Source: JBJMQS01 sp045802605 (GTDB lineage Bacteria; Planctomycetota; Planctomycetia; Gemmatales; Gemmataceae). Taken from it: a stretch of 64,000 nucleotides of DNA. The stretch lies in assembly GCA_045802605.1 (NCBI GenBank), contig JBJMQS010000019.1, positions 62,001 to 126,000 on the forward strand. The letters run 5' to 3'. Every line of letters begins with the position of its first letter. Position 1 is the stretch's first letter. The notes below the pieces were generated by a model. That model was given only the letters and a program-made list of their open reading frames with translations. It was not told the origin of the DNA and did not search any database. The position numbers were made by a program, and so were the translations under genes. This document shows positions 49,841-58,057 of the stretch, piece by piece.

Positions 49841-51907
49841 CTACGTCTTGTCGCGTCTCCCATGTCCGGCCCGACCGGGCCGGTAGCCCGTCTTTCCCGG
49901 TTCTGGTTTCTTCTTGGGCACTGGCACCGCGTGGTAGTAATCTGCATTCGCATTCTTGCGACGACCCGCGATCGCTTCCTTTGGCGGGGTGGACGGGATA
50001 AGTGCGTCGCAGCCGTTGCCAATCAGGTCGCCGCGGCCGGCTTGGAGCAGCGCTTCGCGGACGAGAAAGTAATTGGCCGGTTTGAAGAACTGCATCAGCG
50101 CGCGTTGCAGTTTGCGGTCGTGCACGGCGCGGGCGACGGTCACCGGCTTCTTGGTGAACGGATCGATGCCGGTGTAGTACATGCAGGTCGCGATGTCGAA
50201 GGGGGCCGGGATGAAGTCTTGCACCTGATCGGGCCGGTAGCCATTGCGCTTTAGGTACACGGCCAGGTCAATCATTGCGTGCACATCGCTGCCGGGATGG
50301 CTGGCGATGAAGTACGGCACGAGGAACTGCTTCGGCTTGCCAGCCTTCTCGGATGCTTTCTTGAATTGCCGAGCAAAGCCGCCGAAGTTGTCGATCGACG
50401 GTTTTTTCATCTGCGCCAGCACGCCGGGGTCGGTGTGTTCAGGCGCGACTTTCAGCCGCCCCGGAACGTGATGCTCGGCGAGATCGCGGACATATTCCGG
50501 ATCAAGCTGAGCCAGATCCATGCGCAGGCCGCTGGAAACGAGCACCTTCCGGATGCCGGGCTCGGTGCGGGCCCGCTTCATGAGTTCGCGCAATGGGCCG
50601 TGATCGGTGCCAAGCAGTTTGCAGATGGACGGATGCACGCAGGACTGGCGTTTGCACTTCGCTTCCACTTCGGGATTGGTGCAACGCATCTGGTACATGT
50701 TCGCGGTCGGGCCGCCGATGTCGGAGATGGTGCCTTTGAAATCCGGGTCGGCCGAGAGCTTGCGGACTTCGCGCAGAATCGATTCTTGGGAACGCGATTG
50801 AATGATCCGGCCCTGGTGCGCGGTGATCGAGCAGAACGTGCAGCCGCCGAAGCAGCCGCGCATGAGCGTCACCGAGTCCTTGATCATCTCGTACGCCGGA
50901 ATCGGCTCAGCGTAGCTCGGGTGCGGCCGACGGGTGTAAGGCAAATCGTATATGCGATCCATGTCTGGGTCGGCGAGCGGCAACCGCGGCGGGTTGGCAA
51001 TGACCGCCTGGTCGCCGTGCCATTGGATGATGGCGGCGGCATTGAACGGATTGGTGTGCGTGTGGATGATGCGTGTCGCTTCGGCGAAGTGAAGCTTGTC
51101 GGCTTTGACTTGGTCGAAGGACGGAATGGTGACGTATTGGAACTCTTTGTCTTCGTTAGCCCGAAGCGCAAGCGAGGGTGAACCCCGCAAATGCTCACTC
51201 GGCTCGCCCTCGCTCGCGCGTCGGGCTAACAAATCTTTGGACTCTTTCGCGCCGAGGGCGTAGGCCACGCCGCGGAGGTGACGCAGTTCCTTGACCGTCT
51301 TGCCAGCTGCTAATCCCTTGGCGATTTCGACGATTGATTCTTCGCCCATACCGAAGGCCAGCAGGTCGGCTTTGCAGTCGAGCAAAATCGACTTGCGAAC
51401 CGTGTCGCTCCAGTAGTCGTAATGGGCCAGCCGCCGCAGGCTCGCTTCCACGCCGCCAGCGATCACGGGCACATGCGGAAATGCTTCGCGGGCGCGGTGG
51501 CAGTAGGGCAACGTCGCGCGGTCGGGGCGCAAGCCGATTTTGCCGCCGGGCGAATAGGCATCGTCGTTGCGGACCTTTTTGCTGGCCGTGTAATGGTTGA
51601 TCAGCGAATCCATGTTCCCAGCCGAAATAGCGAAGAACAGCCGCGGCGGCCCAAATTGCCGCCAAGGTTCGCAGGAGCGCCAATCGGGTTGGCTCAGGAT
51701 GGCGACGCGGAAACCTTCGGCCTCCAGCACTCGGCCCAGAATGGCCATGGCGAACGACGGATGATCGACGTAGGCATCGCCAGTGACGAAGACGATATCG
51801 ACGGCGTCCCAGCCGCGCGCGGCGACCTCGGCCTGCGTCATCGGCAATGCCGGCGCGGCAAAGCGCTCATTCCATAGCGACAGACTCAATCGGCCCGGTG
51901 CGGACAT
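49841..51907 (-). CDS. YgiQ-family radical SAM protein (UPF0313)
   Basis: 688 residues. An N-terminal B12-binding-like region (DAVDIVFVTGDAYVDHPSFA) is followed by the radical SAM cluster RGCFGGCTFCSITAHQGRII (CxxxCxxC near residues 347-354), and by SDIGGPTANMYQM and LKVAPEHTDPGVLAQMKKPS, all characteristic of YgiQ. The activity is unknown, but it should reductively cleave SAM. Residues about 226-251 are encoded by a palindromic repeat and look like an insertion (see that entry). The C-terminus is a basic Pro/Gly/Lys tail typical of the family. Confidence 0.93.
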   Translation of the reverse strand: MSAPGRLSLSLWNERFAAPALPMTQAEVAARGWDAVDIVFVTGDAYVDHPSFAMAILGRVLEAEGFRVAILSQPDWRSCEPWRQFGPPRLFFAISAGNMDSLINHYTASKKVRNDDAYSPGGKIGLRPDRATLPYCHRAREAFPHVPVIAGGVEASLRRLAHYDYWSDTVRKSILLDCKADLLAFGMGEESIVEIAKGLAAGKTVKELRHLRGVAYALGAKESKDLLARRASEGEPSEHLRGSPSLALRANEDKEFQYVTIPSFDQVKADKLHFAEATRIIHTHTNPFNAAAIIQWHGDQAVIANPPRLPLADPDMDRIYDLPYTRRPHPSYAEPIPAYEMIKDSVTLMRGCFGGCTFCSITAHQGRIIQSRSQESILREVRKLSADPDFKGTISDIGGPTANMYQMRCTNPEVEAKCKRQSCVHPSICKLLGTDHGPLRELMKRARTEPGIRKVLVSSGLRMDLAQLDPEYVRDLAEHHVPGRLKVAPEHTDPGVLAQMKKPSIDNFGGFARQFKKASEKAGKPKQFLVPYFIASHPGSDVHAMIDLAVYLKRNGYRPDQVQDFIPAPFDIATCMYYTGIDPFTKKPVTVARAVHDRKLQRALMQFFKPANYFLVREALLQAGRGDLIGNGCDALIPSTPPKEAIAGRRKNANADYYHAVPVPKKKPEPGKTGYRPGRAGHGRRDKT
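51155..51230. repeat. Palindromic repeat inside the YgiQ coding sequence
   Basis: 25-base arms (51155-51179, 51206-51230) with core GTTAGCCCGA and GCGAGCGAGGG, three mismatches. Read in the gene's frame it encodes an extra ALLARRASEGEPSE-like stretch without stop codons, between KESKD and EDKEF. The same sequence occurs outside genes at 59998-60087 and as one arm at 2149-2174. Confidence 0.9.
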
Positions 51908-51926
51908 GGTAAGGCATTATACCGGT

Positions 51927-52016
51927 AAAGCATTGAACCGCAGAGAACGCGGAGAACGCAGAGAAAACGAGCTGTATTTCTCTGCGTTCTCCGCGTTCTC
52001 TGCGGTTCAATGCTTT
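51927..52016. repeat. Palindromic repeat of the CCGCAGAG family, copy 3
   Basis: 40-base perfect arms (51927-51966 and 51977-52016) around a 10-base loop; core AACCGCAGAGAACGCGGAGA. It is the longest perfect inverted repeat seen here. It lies between the YgiQ start (51907) and the stop of the upstream Nudix gene (52020). Confidence 0.95.
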
Positions 52017-52019
52017 TTC

Positions 52020-52436
52020 TTATACTCCCGCGAAGGCCTCGTTTGCGGCGAAGCGAATCATTTCCGGCAGGCCGTCGTCGGTGACGCGGCTGACGGCGGT
52101 GTCCACATCGAGCCATTCGCGTTGACGGCGATGTTGTTCGGGCCATTCATCGGCCACGCCAGTCACTTCCATGATGAAGACCATCACGTGGTGCGATCGG
52201 CCCATCTTCTCGTAGACGTAGCTGCCGATTGCGTCGCCGACGACGCGGCCCCTCAGCCCGGCTTCTTCCCAGGCTTCGACGAGTGCGGCTTCGATTGGAG
52301 TGTGTTGCGGGTCGATCTTCCCTTTGGGGATGACCCACCGCTTGCCGGAACTGGAGGTGACAAGGCAGATTTGGCCGTCGCGAATTGGAATCACGGCGGC
52401 CTGCCGAACTGGTTCACTCATATCCGCGATAGTCAT
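52020..52436 (-). CDS. Nudix hydrolase
   Basis: 138 residues from ATG 52436; ATG 52421 (MSEPVRQAAVIPIRDGQICL) is an alternative. The Nudix box reads GKIDPQHTPIEAALVEAWEE followed by AG; the catalytic helix EAWEEAG is complete. The overall sequence (RWVIPKGKIDP, SHHVMVFIMEV) resembles diphosphoinositol-polyphosphate or Ap4A hydrolases rather than MutT. Substrate unknown. A palindromic repeat follows the stop directly. Confidence 0.88.
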   Translation of the reverse strand: MTIADMSEPVRQAAVIPIRDGQICLVTSSSGKRWVIPKGKIDPQHTPIEAALVEAWEEAGLRGRVVGDAIGSYVYEKMGRSHHVMVFIMEVTGVADEWPEQHRRQREWLDVDTAVSRVTDDGLPEMIRFAANEAFAGV

Positions 52437-52536
52437 GGCAGCATCCCGCGCCAATTGTAGTTACGTAACATCATGCCTTTCACATGAGCAAACAGCAAGC
52501 CCATAGAGACCTTCAATTTAAAATTTCTTGGGATCT

Positions 52537-53157
52537 TCACTTCGCCGGTCCGGCACCCCATCGCTCGAATAGGCGATGCTCGACGCCGAGTTGGTCGCAG
52601 ACACGGCCAACGACAAAGTCTACCAACTGGGTAATCGAGGTCGGTCGGTGATAGAACCCCGGTGACGCCGGCAGGATAATCGCCCCTGCTTCGGCACACG
52701 CGGTGAGATTCTTCAATTGCACGATGCCCAGCGGCGTCTCGCGCGGCACGAGCACCAGCTTGCGACGTTCCTTCAGATGTACGTCGGCGGCGCGATGGAG
52801 CAGATTGTCGGATAGGCCATGTGCAATCGCCCCTACAGTGCCCATGCTGCACGGACAGATTGTCATGCCACCCGTCAGGAACGAGCCCGAGGCGATACCG
52901 GCCGAGAAGTCGCGGTAGTGATGGTAATGCAAGCGGCCCAAATCGATGTTGCCAGCGAGGTCGCCCAAAAGATCCGTGGGCCGAAAGTTCTCGGCATCGA
53001 TCGATCGACCAGTTTCCTGTTTCAACACCTCCGCTGCGGCCGGGCTGAAACAGAAGTGCACCGTGCGACCCGATGTCAGCAATACTTCAAGGAGGCGAAG
53101 GCCGTAAACGGAGCCGCTAGCTCCGGTGAATGCGACAACGAGATCGGTTTGAGACAT
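52537..53157 (-). CDS. ubiX: Flavin prenyltransferase UbiX
   Basis: 206 residues, the family length. VVAFTGASGSVYGLRLLEVL at the N-terminus is the FMN-binding GASG; MTICPCSMGTVGAIAHGLSD and LVLVPRETPLGIVQLKNLTA (with PRETPL) and the closing PASPGFYHRP are all UbiX signatures. It prenylates FMN to make the cofactor of UbiD decarboxylases in quinone and aromatic metabolism. No ubiD is in the window. Confidence 0.95.
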   Translation of the reverse strand: MSQTDLVVAFTGASGSVYGLRLLEVLLTSGRTVHFCFSPAAAEVLKQETGRSIDAENFRPTDLLGDLAGNIDLGRLHYHHYRDFSAGIASGSFLTGGMTICPCSMGTVGAIAHGLSDNLLHRAADVHLKERRKLVLVPRETPLGIVQLKNLTACAEAGAIILPASPGFYHRPTSITQLVDFVVGRVCDQLGVEHRLFERWGAGPAK

Positions 53158-53201
53158 GTGATTTGCTTTAATCGAGCCGGAGGCGGCAGCGACGGTTTTT
53201 G

Positions 53202-53768
53202 CTACTTCTTCTTTTCTGATTTATTCTCTTCCAACGTCACCAGAATCATAACCGCGGTGGGCTTCTCGCCCATAACGTCCTTGTCTTTATTCTTGGGCGA
53301 GCCGGGTGCGGGTTTGCGCACGCCCATGTGGACTTCTACCGCCTGGCCGACCGTCAAATTCTTTAACTCAGCCATGTAGCCGGGCAGTTTGGGATCGTCG
53401 CCCTTCTTTTGTCGTTTCTCTTCTTCTGTGTATGGCTTCGGCTTATTGTGCTCATCAAACCGTTCCGGCAACTTTAGCGATCGCACTCTGACGTCGCTGG
53501 CCATGTCGAGGTCAAGTCGAGGCGTCTGTGCCGTCAGTTTCTTACCGCTGCTGGTGGGTACCGCCACGACTGTTTCGACGGTGATCTTCATCTCGTCAAT
53601 GTCGATCTTTGTAATCTTGCCCGATATCTTGTTGACAATTTGATATTTCTGGAAATCAGCAGCCGGCTTCGCGGCGCCTTTAGTTGGTTCTTTGGATTTG
53701 TCGTCCGCCAGAAGTGGCACTGTTGCAAACAACAATGTCCACGCAGTCAAACCAATTATCTTGGGCAT
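53202..53768 (-). CDS. Secreted protein of unknown function
   Basis: 188 residues. Signal peptide MPKIIGLTAWTLLFATVPLL with cleavage around LADD. The mature part is very rich in Lys (DDKSKEPTKGAAKPA at the start, NKDKDVMGEKPTA and ENKSEKKK at the end). A central strand-rich region (ISGKITKIDIDEMKITVETV, LDLDMASDVRVRSL) may form a small beta domain. No family recognised. It lies 17 bases after the next secreted protein gene, so the two are probably cotranscribed. Confidence 0.75.
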   Translation of the reverse strand: MPKIIGLTAWTLLFATVPLLADDKSKEPTKGAAKPAADFQKYQIVNKISGKITKIDIDEMKITVETVVAVPTSSGKKLTAQTPRLDLDMASDVRVRSLKLPERFDEHNKPKPYTEEEKRQKKGDDPKLPGYMAELKNLTVGQAVEVHMGVRKPAPGSPKNKDKDVMGEKPTAVMILVTLEENKSEKKK

Positions 53769-53785
53769 GGCCGGGCTTTCCTCAA

Positions 53786-55354
53786 TCAGGGGATCGGGAC
53801 GTCTTTGAATGTGAAGGGCACTTCAATGGTGCTAGGATGCTGGGCGCGAAAGACGATGCGAGCCGGGGCCAGCGCGTCTTTGGGAAGTTTGGCGATCATG
53901 CTCAGCTTAGCTTTGATTCCGTCGGTTCCCTGAGATGCCTGGATTTCTCGGAGCATTGAAATCGGAATTCGCTTGCCGGCCGCGTCAATGATCGAGATGC
54001 CGCAATACTCCGAAACATCAGGCAGTTTGAGTTTTTCGGCCGTGGCGGTCATTGACCACCCTCCCATGCCACCCATTTGCATCTGAGCACGCCCGAGCTG
54101 ATTGAGGTTGAAATTCTGGGGGGTGACGTCGGCGGGACTCTCAAGATTGAGGTCGAGCTTGAGCTCACCCTCAGGCGTTCGCTCGGCGGCCAGCAAAGTA
54201 AGACTCGCGCCCAAGCTGCATCGGGCGCTTTTGCCGACCCCTTGCATCGGGTTGGTCAGCGTCAACAGTTCGTCTTCGACACGGAAGGAAAGCGAAAGCG
54301 TACCGGCCACTTCGCGCAGTGTCTTCGCCGCCTCATTGCCTCGGCGAAAGCGTACGGGTAGGTAGTAGCTCCGTCTCGTATCCTGCGGCATTTGGTTAAA
54401 TGGCGACATCATGAACACCGGAAAGTCGTCGTCACGTTCCCGCTCGGCGCTGCCGCCTATCACCGAAGCCGTGAGCCGCTGGCCCCGATCATCAATCGCC
54501 TGAGCCAACTTCAGGCCCGGAGCATTGTGCCAAGCGTATTTTGATTCGATTGATACTTGCAGCGGCAAAACGAACTCGCCGGAGTCGGCGATCATTGCGG
54601 GTATGGGCGGTGCGGTCGGCAGGATTCGCAATCGCACTGCGCCAGCTAAATATGTCGGGATCGGGCTTGGCGTCGCGTCGTAGAGATAAATCTCTTTGGC
54701 AGTCGCGACGCCATCGGATGGCCGCGAACTTCGAGCAAACACGACCTGACGTTGAAATCGCGCGTCGGAATCCGGGTTTTGCTGTGACGCGGGCATTCCT
54801 GGCATCGGCGTCACGCCGTCCCACTCTGAGAGATTCGCAGCTTTACAGAATTCGTCCAGCGCCTGCCAGGCGGGAATCTTGCCGTGCGACTTATAGGACA
54901 CGAGGCGGTTAAACTTGGATGAGTCGCGGGATGCAGTTGGTGGGAGTACGATCGGGAGGATAGGCTGCCGACCCGTTGGCACCGCGACTTGTGATCGGAA
55001 TGCCGTCACCGCGTCCCGGAGAGGGAGTGCCTCATGGGTCGTTTTGTTTGTGAGGTCTACCTCGACCAATGTCGGAACCAGCGTCTTGGCCGACTTAATT
55101 CGCTGCTCGATCCGCTGAATGAGTTCGCCGGCTCGCCGAGCAATTTCGCTGTCCGGAGAGGCAGCTGCGTCCCGAAGTGGATTCAGACCGGCTTCGCCCA
55201 GCGCATCAAGTGCGATAAACGCAGCTTCCCGCTCATGGTAATTCGCGCTGCCGAGTTGGGCGATGAGATCCAACGCGCGATTGGCCGCGGGCTCGGCCAA
55301 AGCGGCCGACCAGGCAACGACGGCAAAGACTAACGCAAGGATGACTTTTCGCAT
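53786..55354 (-). CDS. Secreted protein with HEAT-like N-terminal region
   Basis: 522 residues. Signal peptide MRKVILALVFAVVAWSAALA. Residues about 25-90 are helical and HEAT-like (ALDLIAQLGSANYHEREAAF, LNPLRDAAASPDSEIARRAG). The rest is strand-rich with hydrophobic blocks (VRLRILPTAPPIPAMIADSG, LKLDLNLESPADVTPQNFNL). I recall such proteins as common in planctomycete genomes, with no function assigned. First gene of a two-gene unit with 53202-53768. Confidence 0.75.
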   Translation of the reverse strand: MRKVILALVFAVVAWSAALAEPAANRALDLIAQLGSANYHEREAAFIALDALGEAGLNPLRDAAASPDSEIARRAGELIQRIEQRIKSAKTLVPTLVEVDLTNKTTHEALPLRDAVTAFRSQVAVPTGRQPILPIVLPPTASRDSSKFNRLVSYKSHGKIPAWQALDEFCKAANLSEWDGVTPMPGMPASQQNPDSDARFQRQVVFARSSRPSDGVATAKEIYLYDATPSPIPTYLAGAVRLRILPTAPPIPAMIADSGEFVLPLQVSIESKYAWHNAPGLKLAQAIDDRGQRLTASVIGGSAERERDDDFPVFMMSPFNQMPQDTRRSYYLPVRFRRGNEAAKTLREVAGTLSLSFRVEDELLTLTNPMQGVGKSARCSLGASLTLLAAERTPEGELKLDLNLESPADVTPQNFNLNQLGRAQMQMGGMGGWSMTATAEKLKLPDVSEYCGISIIDAAGKRIPISMLREIQASQGTDGIKAKLSMIAKLPKDALAPARIVFRAQHPSTIEVPFTFKDVPIP

Positions 55355-55436
55355 GGTGTTTCCCCCGCAGGGGACATGATGGCTCTAGTGAGTTTAACCG
55401 GCTGAGCGCCTGCAGGCTAGCAGGCATTACAGAATT

Positions 55437-55503
55437 AACCACAGAGCACACAGAGAGCACAGAGAAATGCCTTTTCTCTGTGCTCTCTGTGTGCTCTGTG
55501 GTT
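55437..55503. repeat. Palindromic repeat, AACCACAGAGCACACAGAG variant
   Basis: 31-base perfect arms (55437-55467 and 55473-55503), core AACCACAGAGCACACAGAGA, five-base loop. Base composition differs from the CCGCAGAG family by C/G to A/T changes but the layout is the same. It lies upstream of the flavoprotein gene, in a 191-base gap between divergent genes. Confidence 0.92.
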
Positions 55504-55545
55504 TGCTTGCCTACCATAATCCCTATCTCCGCAGGGACGTGACTC

Positions 55546-56784
55546 ATGGCCAAAGGCGAACTGCCACGGCTGGCGATTCTGGGCGGCGGGCCAATTGGAA
55601 TCGAAGCCGCGCTCATCGCTCGCCGGCTTGGCTGGCCCGTCAAGATCTACGAACGCGGCCGGCTCGGCGAGCATCTGGAACGTTGGGGCCACGTCCGCAT
55701 GTTCACGCCGTTCGGCTCCAACTCCACAGTTCTCGGGCGATCCATCCTCAAAGAAGAACGCTCTAAGCTCGAAATCCCCGTTGAGAATCAAATCCTGACC
55801 GGCCGCGAACACGTCGCATCGTACCTCGCGCCACTCGCAAAAAGCCCTGTGCTCGAGGGTTGCTTGCAGACCGAGACCCAGGCCATGGCCCTCGGCCGAG
55901 GGCTGTTATTCAAGACCGACAATGAAAAACGCACAGCGCAATCGTTTCGCATTCTGTTGCGCGACACCAAAGGCAATGAGTCGATTGCCGAAGCGGATGT
56001 CGTCTTCGATTGCACCGGCACCTTCACTCGGCATCGTTTCCTCGGCGCAGGCGGTCTTCCCGCTCCCGGCGAGTTGGCGAATGAAGCTCAGATCGCCTAC
56101 GGATTGGAAGACATTACCGGCGGCCAGCGAAACAAGTACGCCGGCAAGACAGTGCTGCTCGTCGGCAGCGGCTACACCGCGGCTACGCACGCCTGCCTGC
56201 TGGCCGACCTCGCGGCCACTGCGGCCGAGACTTGGGTCACCTGGCTCGCTCGCAGCCCGCGCTCCACGCCACTGCCTCGGGCTGCCGAGGATCCGCTCAA
56301 AGAGCGCGATAAATTGGCCGTGCGGGCGAATTCGTTGGCGAGCCGGGGCGAGGGTAACATCGAGTTTCATCCGTCAAGCGTCGTTGAGCGAATCACGAGT
56401 GCCGGCCCCGATAAGGGATTTCAGGTAGTCGCTCGCATCGGACTTGAGAACAAGACTTTTGACGTCGATCGAATCATTGGCAGCGTCGGCTATGCACCCG
56501 ATGGTGCGATGCACCGGGAACTGCAGTTGCAGGAGTGCCCCGTCACGCAAGCGCCGGCCGCTTTGGGCGAGGCCTTGCGGTCGCACCGCTTCGACGAACT
56601 TGCAGGCCCGAGCTTTGGCGCGGCGTCACTGAAAACTAGCGAACCGAACTTCTTCGTTCTCGGCGCCAAGAGCTTTGGTCGGCATCCGGGCTTCTTTTTG
56701 AAGACGGGCTTCGCGCAGTTGCGCGACGTATTCTCCGCGCTCACCGGCAAATCGGCTTCTTACTTTGCCGGAGATTTGTCGTGA
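55546..56784 (+). CDS. FAD/NAD(P)-dependent oxidoreductase
   Basis: 412 residues. An N-terminal dinucleotide fold LAILGGGPIGIEAALIARRL (GxGxxG variant) and a second GKTVLLVGSGYTAATHACLL are typical of two-nucleotide flavoproteins. The ATG motif-like segment DVVFDCTGTFTRHRFLGAGG and the conserved DVDRIIGSVGYAPDGAMHRE complete the fold. It looks like the YpdA/flavin monooxygenase-like group. Substrate not predictable. It lies just ahead of the hopanoid genes but there is no evidence it belongs to them. Confidence 0.85.
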   Translation: MAKGELPRLAILGGGPIGIEAALIARRLGWPVKIYERGRLGEHLERWGHVRMFTPFGSNSTVLGRSILKEERSKLEIPVENQILTGREHVASYLAPLAKSPVLEGCLQTETQAMALGRGLLFKTDNEKRTAQSFRILLRDTKGNESIAEADVVFDCTGTFTRHRFLGAGGLPAPGELANEAQIAYGLEDITGGQRNKYAGKTVLLVGSGYTAATHACLLADLAATAAETWVTWLARSPRSTPLPRAAEDPLKERDKLAVRANSLASRGEGNIEFHPSSVVERITSAGPDKGFQVVARIGLENKTFDVDRIIGSVGYAPDGAMHRELQLQECPVTQAPAALGEALRSHRFDELAGPSFGAASLKTSEPNFFVLGAKSFGRHPGFFLKTGFAQLRDVFSALTGKSASYFAGDLS

Positions 56785-56928
56785 TTGTTGTCCTCTGGCT
56801 TGGCAAGAGAGGGGCCGGGGGGATGGGTCGAATCTCGCACTCATCATCGGAGACGTTCGCGAGTCAGACGTTTCCACCCCGTTCACCTCGGCCCTTCTTT
56901 CACCAAGCGCAGGAGGAACATTAGACGG

Positions 56929-57924
56929 ATGAACCTCGTAACGGGCGGCGCGGGGTTCATCGGCAGCCATCTCGTCCGGATGTTGGTGGACCACGGCGAA
57001 AGAGTTCGTGTGCTCGATCGGCCCGGGGCAACCGTTGAGCATCTTCCGACTGGCCGCATTGAAATTGTGTTCGCCGATATTCGCGATCGCGCCGCGGTTG
57101 AAAAAGCCGTCGTCGATTGCGAACGAGTCTATCACCTCGCCGCCAACCCGCAGCTTTGGACGCACCGCAAGGGGCACTTTCGGCAGGTCAACTATCTTGG
57201 CACTGTCAATGTGCTCGAAGCCGCGCTGGCGGCCGGTGCACGGCGCGTACTGCACTGTAGCACCGAGAGCATTCTCACCCGTGCCCGACAAACGACCGCT
57301 ATCGCAGAAGATCAACAAGTGCGGCAGTCGGAGGTGATCGGCGCGTATTGCAGGTCGAAGTGGCAGGCCGAACAGTTTGCGTTTCGATTGGCATGTGCTG
57401 GCGCACCGGTGGTAATCGTCAATCCCACACTGCCCATCGGGCCCTGCGATCGTGGCCGCTCACCGCCGACGCAAATGATCCTTGACGCGGCAATGGGCAA
57501 GCGCACTGCCTATCTGGACGCGGAACTCAATCTCATCGATGCCCGCGACGTCGCGGCCGGCATGATCGCGGCGATGGAACGCGGCCAGCCGGGCCGTCGC
57601 TACTTATTGGGACATGAAAATTGGACGATTCGCGAGCTGTTTGAATGGGTGTCGAAGCTGGCGGGGACCACCGGGCCACGCTGGGCGGTGCCTTATCCAA
57701 TTGCGCTGGGTGCCGCGATGGCCAGCGAATGGGTGGCGGACGTTTTCACGCACCTAATCCCGGCCGCGTCGGTCACCGGGGTGCGACTGACCCGGCGAAC
57801 CATGCGATTCGATCCCCGGCGAAGTCTGCAAGAACTCGGCATGAGTCCGCGGCCCGTGAGGGAATCGCTCGCTGAAATGTTGGTTTGGTTCCGGGAAATG
57901 CGGTGGTTAGCCGCGACGCGCTAG
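56929..57924 (+). CDS. hpnA: NAD-dependent epimerase, hopanoid-associated (HpnA-like)
   Basis: 331 residues from ATG 56929, with AGGAGG 12 bases upstream; the frame to 56785 is open but abuts the previous stop. The N-terminus NLVTGGAGFIGSHLVRMLVD binds NAD; the active-site YCRSKWQAEQFAF carries the YxxxK pair, with the Ser in HCSTES. The sequence INPTLPIGPCDRGRSPPTQM-like stretch (VIVNPTLPIGPCDRGRSPPT) is typical of HpnA. The role is inferred from position before the squalene-hopene cyclase; the sugar involved is unknown. Confidence 0.85.
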   Translation: MNLVTGGAGFIGSHLVRMLVDHGERVRVLDRPGATVEHLPTGRIEIVFADIRDRAAVEKAVVDCERVYHLAANPQLWTHRKGHFRQVNYLGTVNVLEAALAAGARRVLHCSTESILTRARQTTAIAEDQQVRQSEVIGAYCRSKWQAEQFAFRLACAGAPVVIVNPTLPIGPCDRGRSPPTQMILDAAMGKRTAYLDAELNLIDARDVAAGMIAAMERGQPGRRYLLGHENWTIRELFEWVSKLAGTTGPRWAVPYPIALGAAMASEWVADVFTHLIPAASVTGVRLTRRTMRFDPRRSLQELGMSPRPVRESLAEMLVWFREMRWLAATR

Positions 57925-58057
57925 CGGAGCGCGCTCGGCAACGCAAAGCCTCCGCCTTGCGGCTAACCGGGTTTGCCCTTGCCGCTGTGACGGCCCTCGG
58001 ACTAAGATCGCTGCCGGGAACGGGTTGCAACCGGATTGCTTCGGAGAGGATGCCGCC

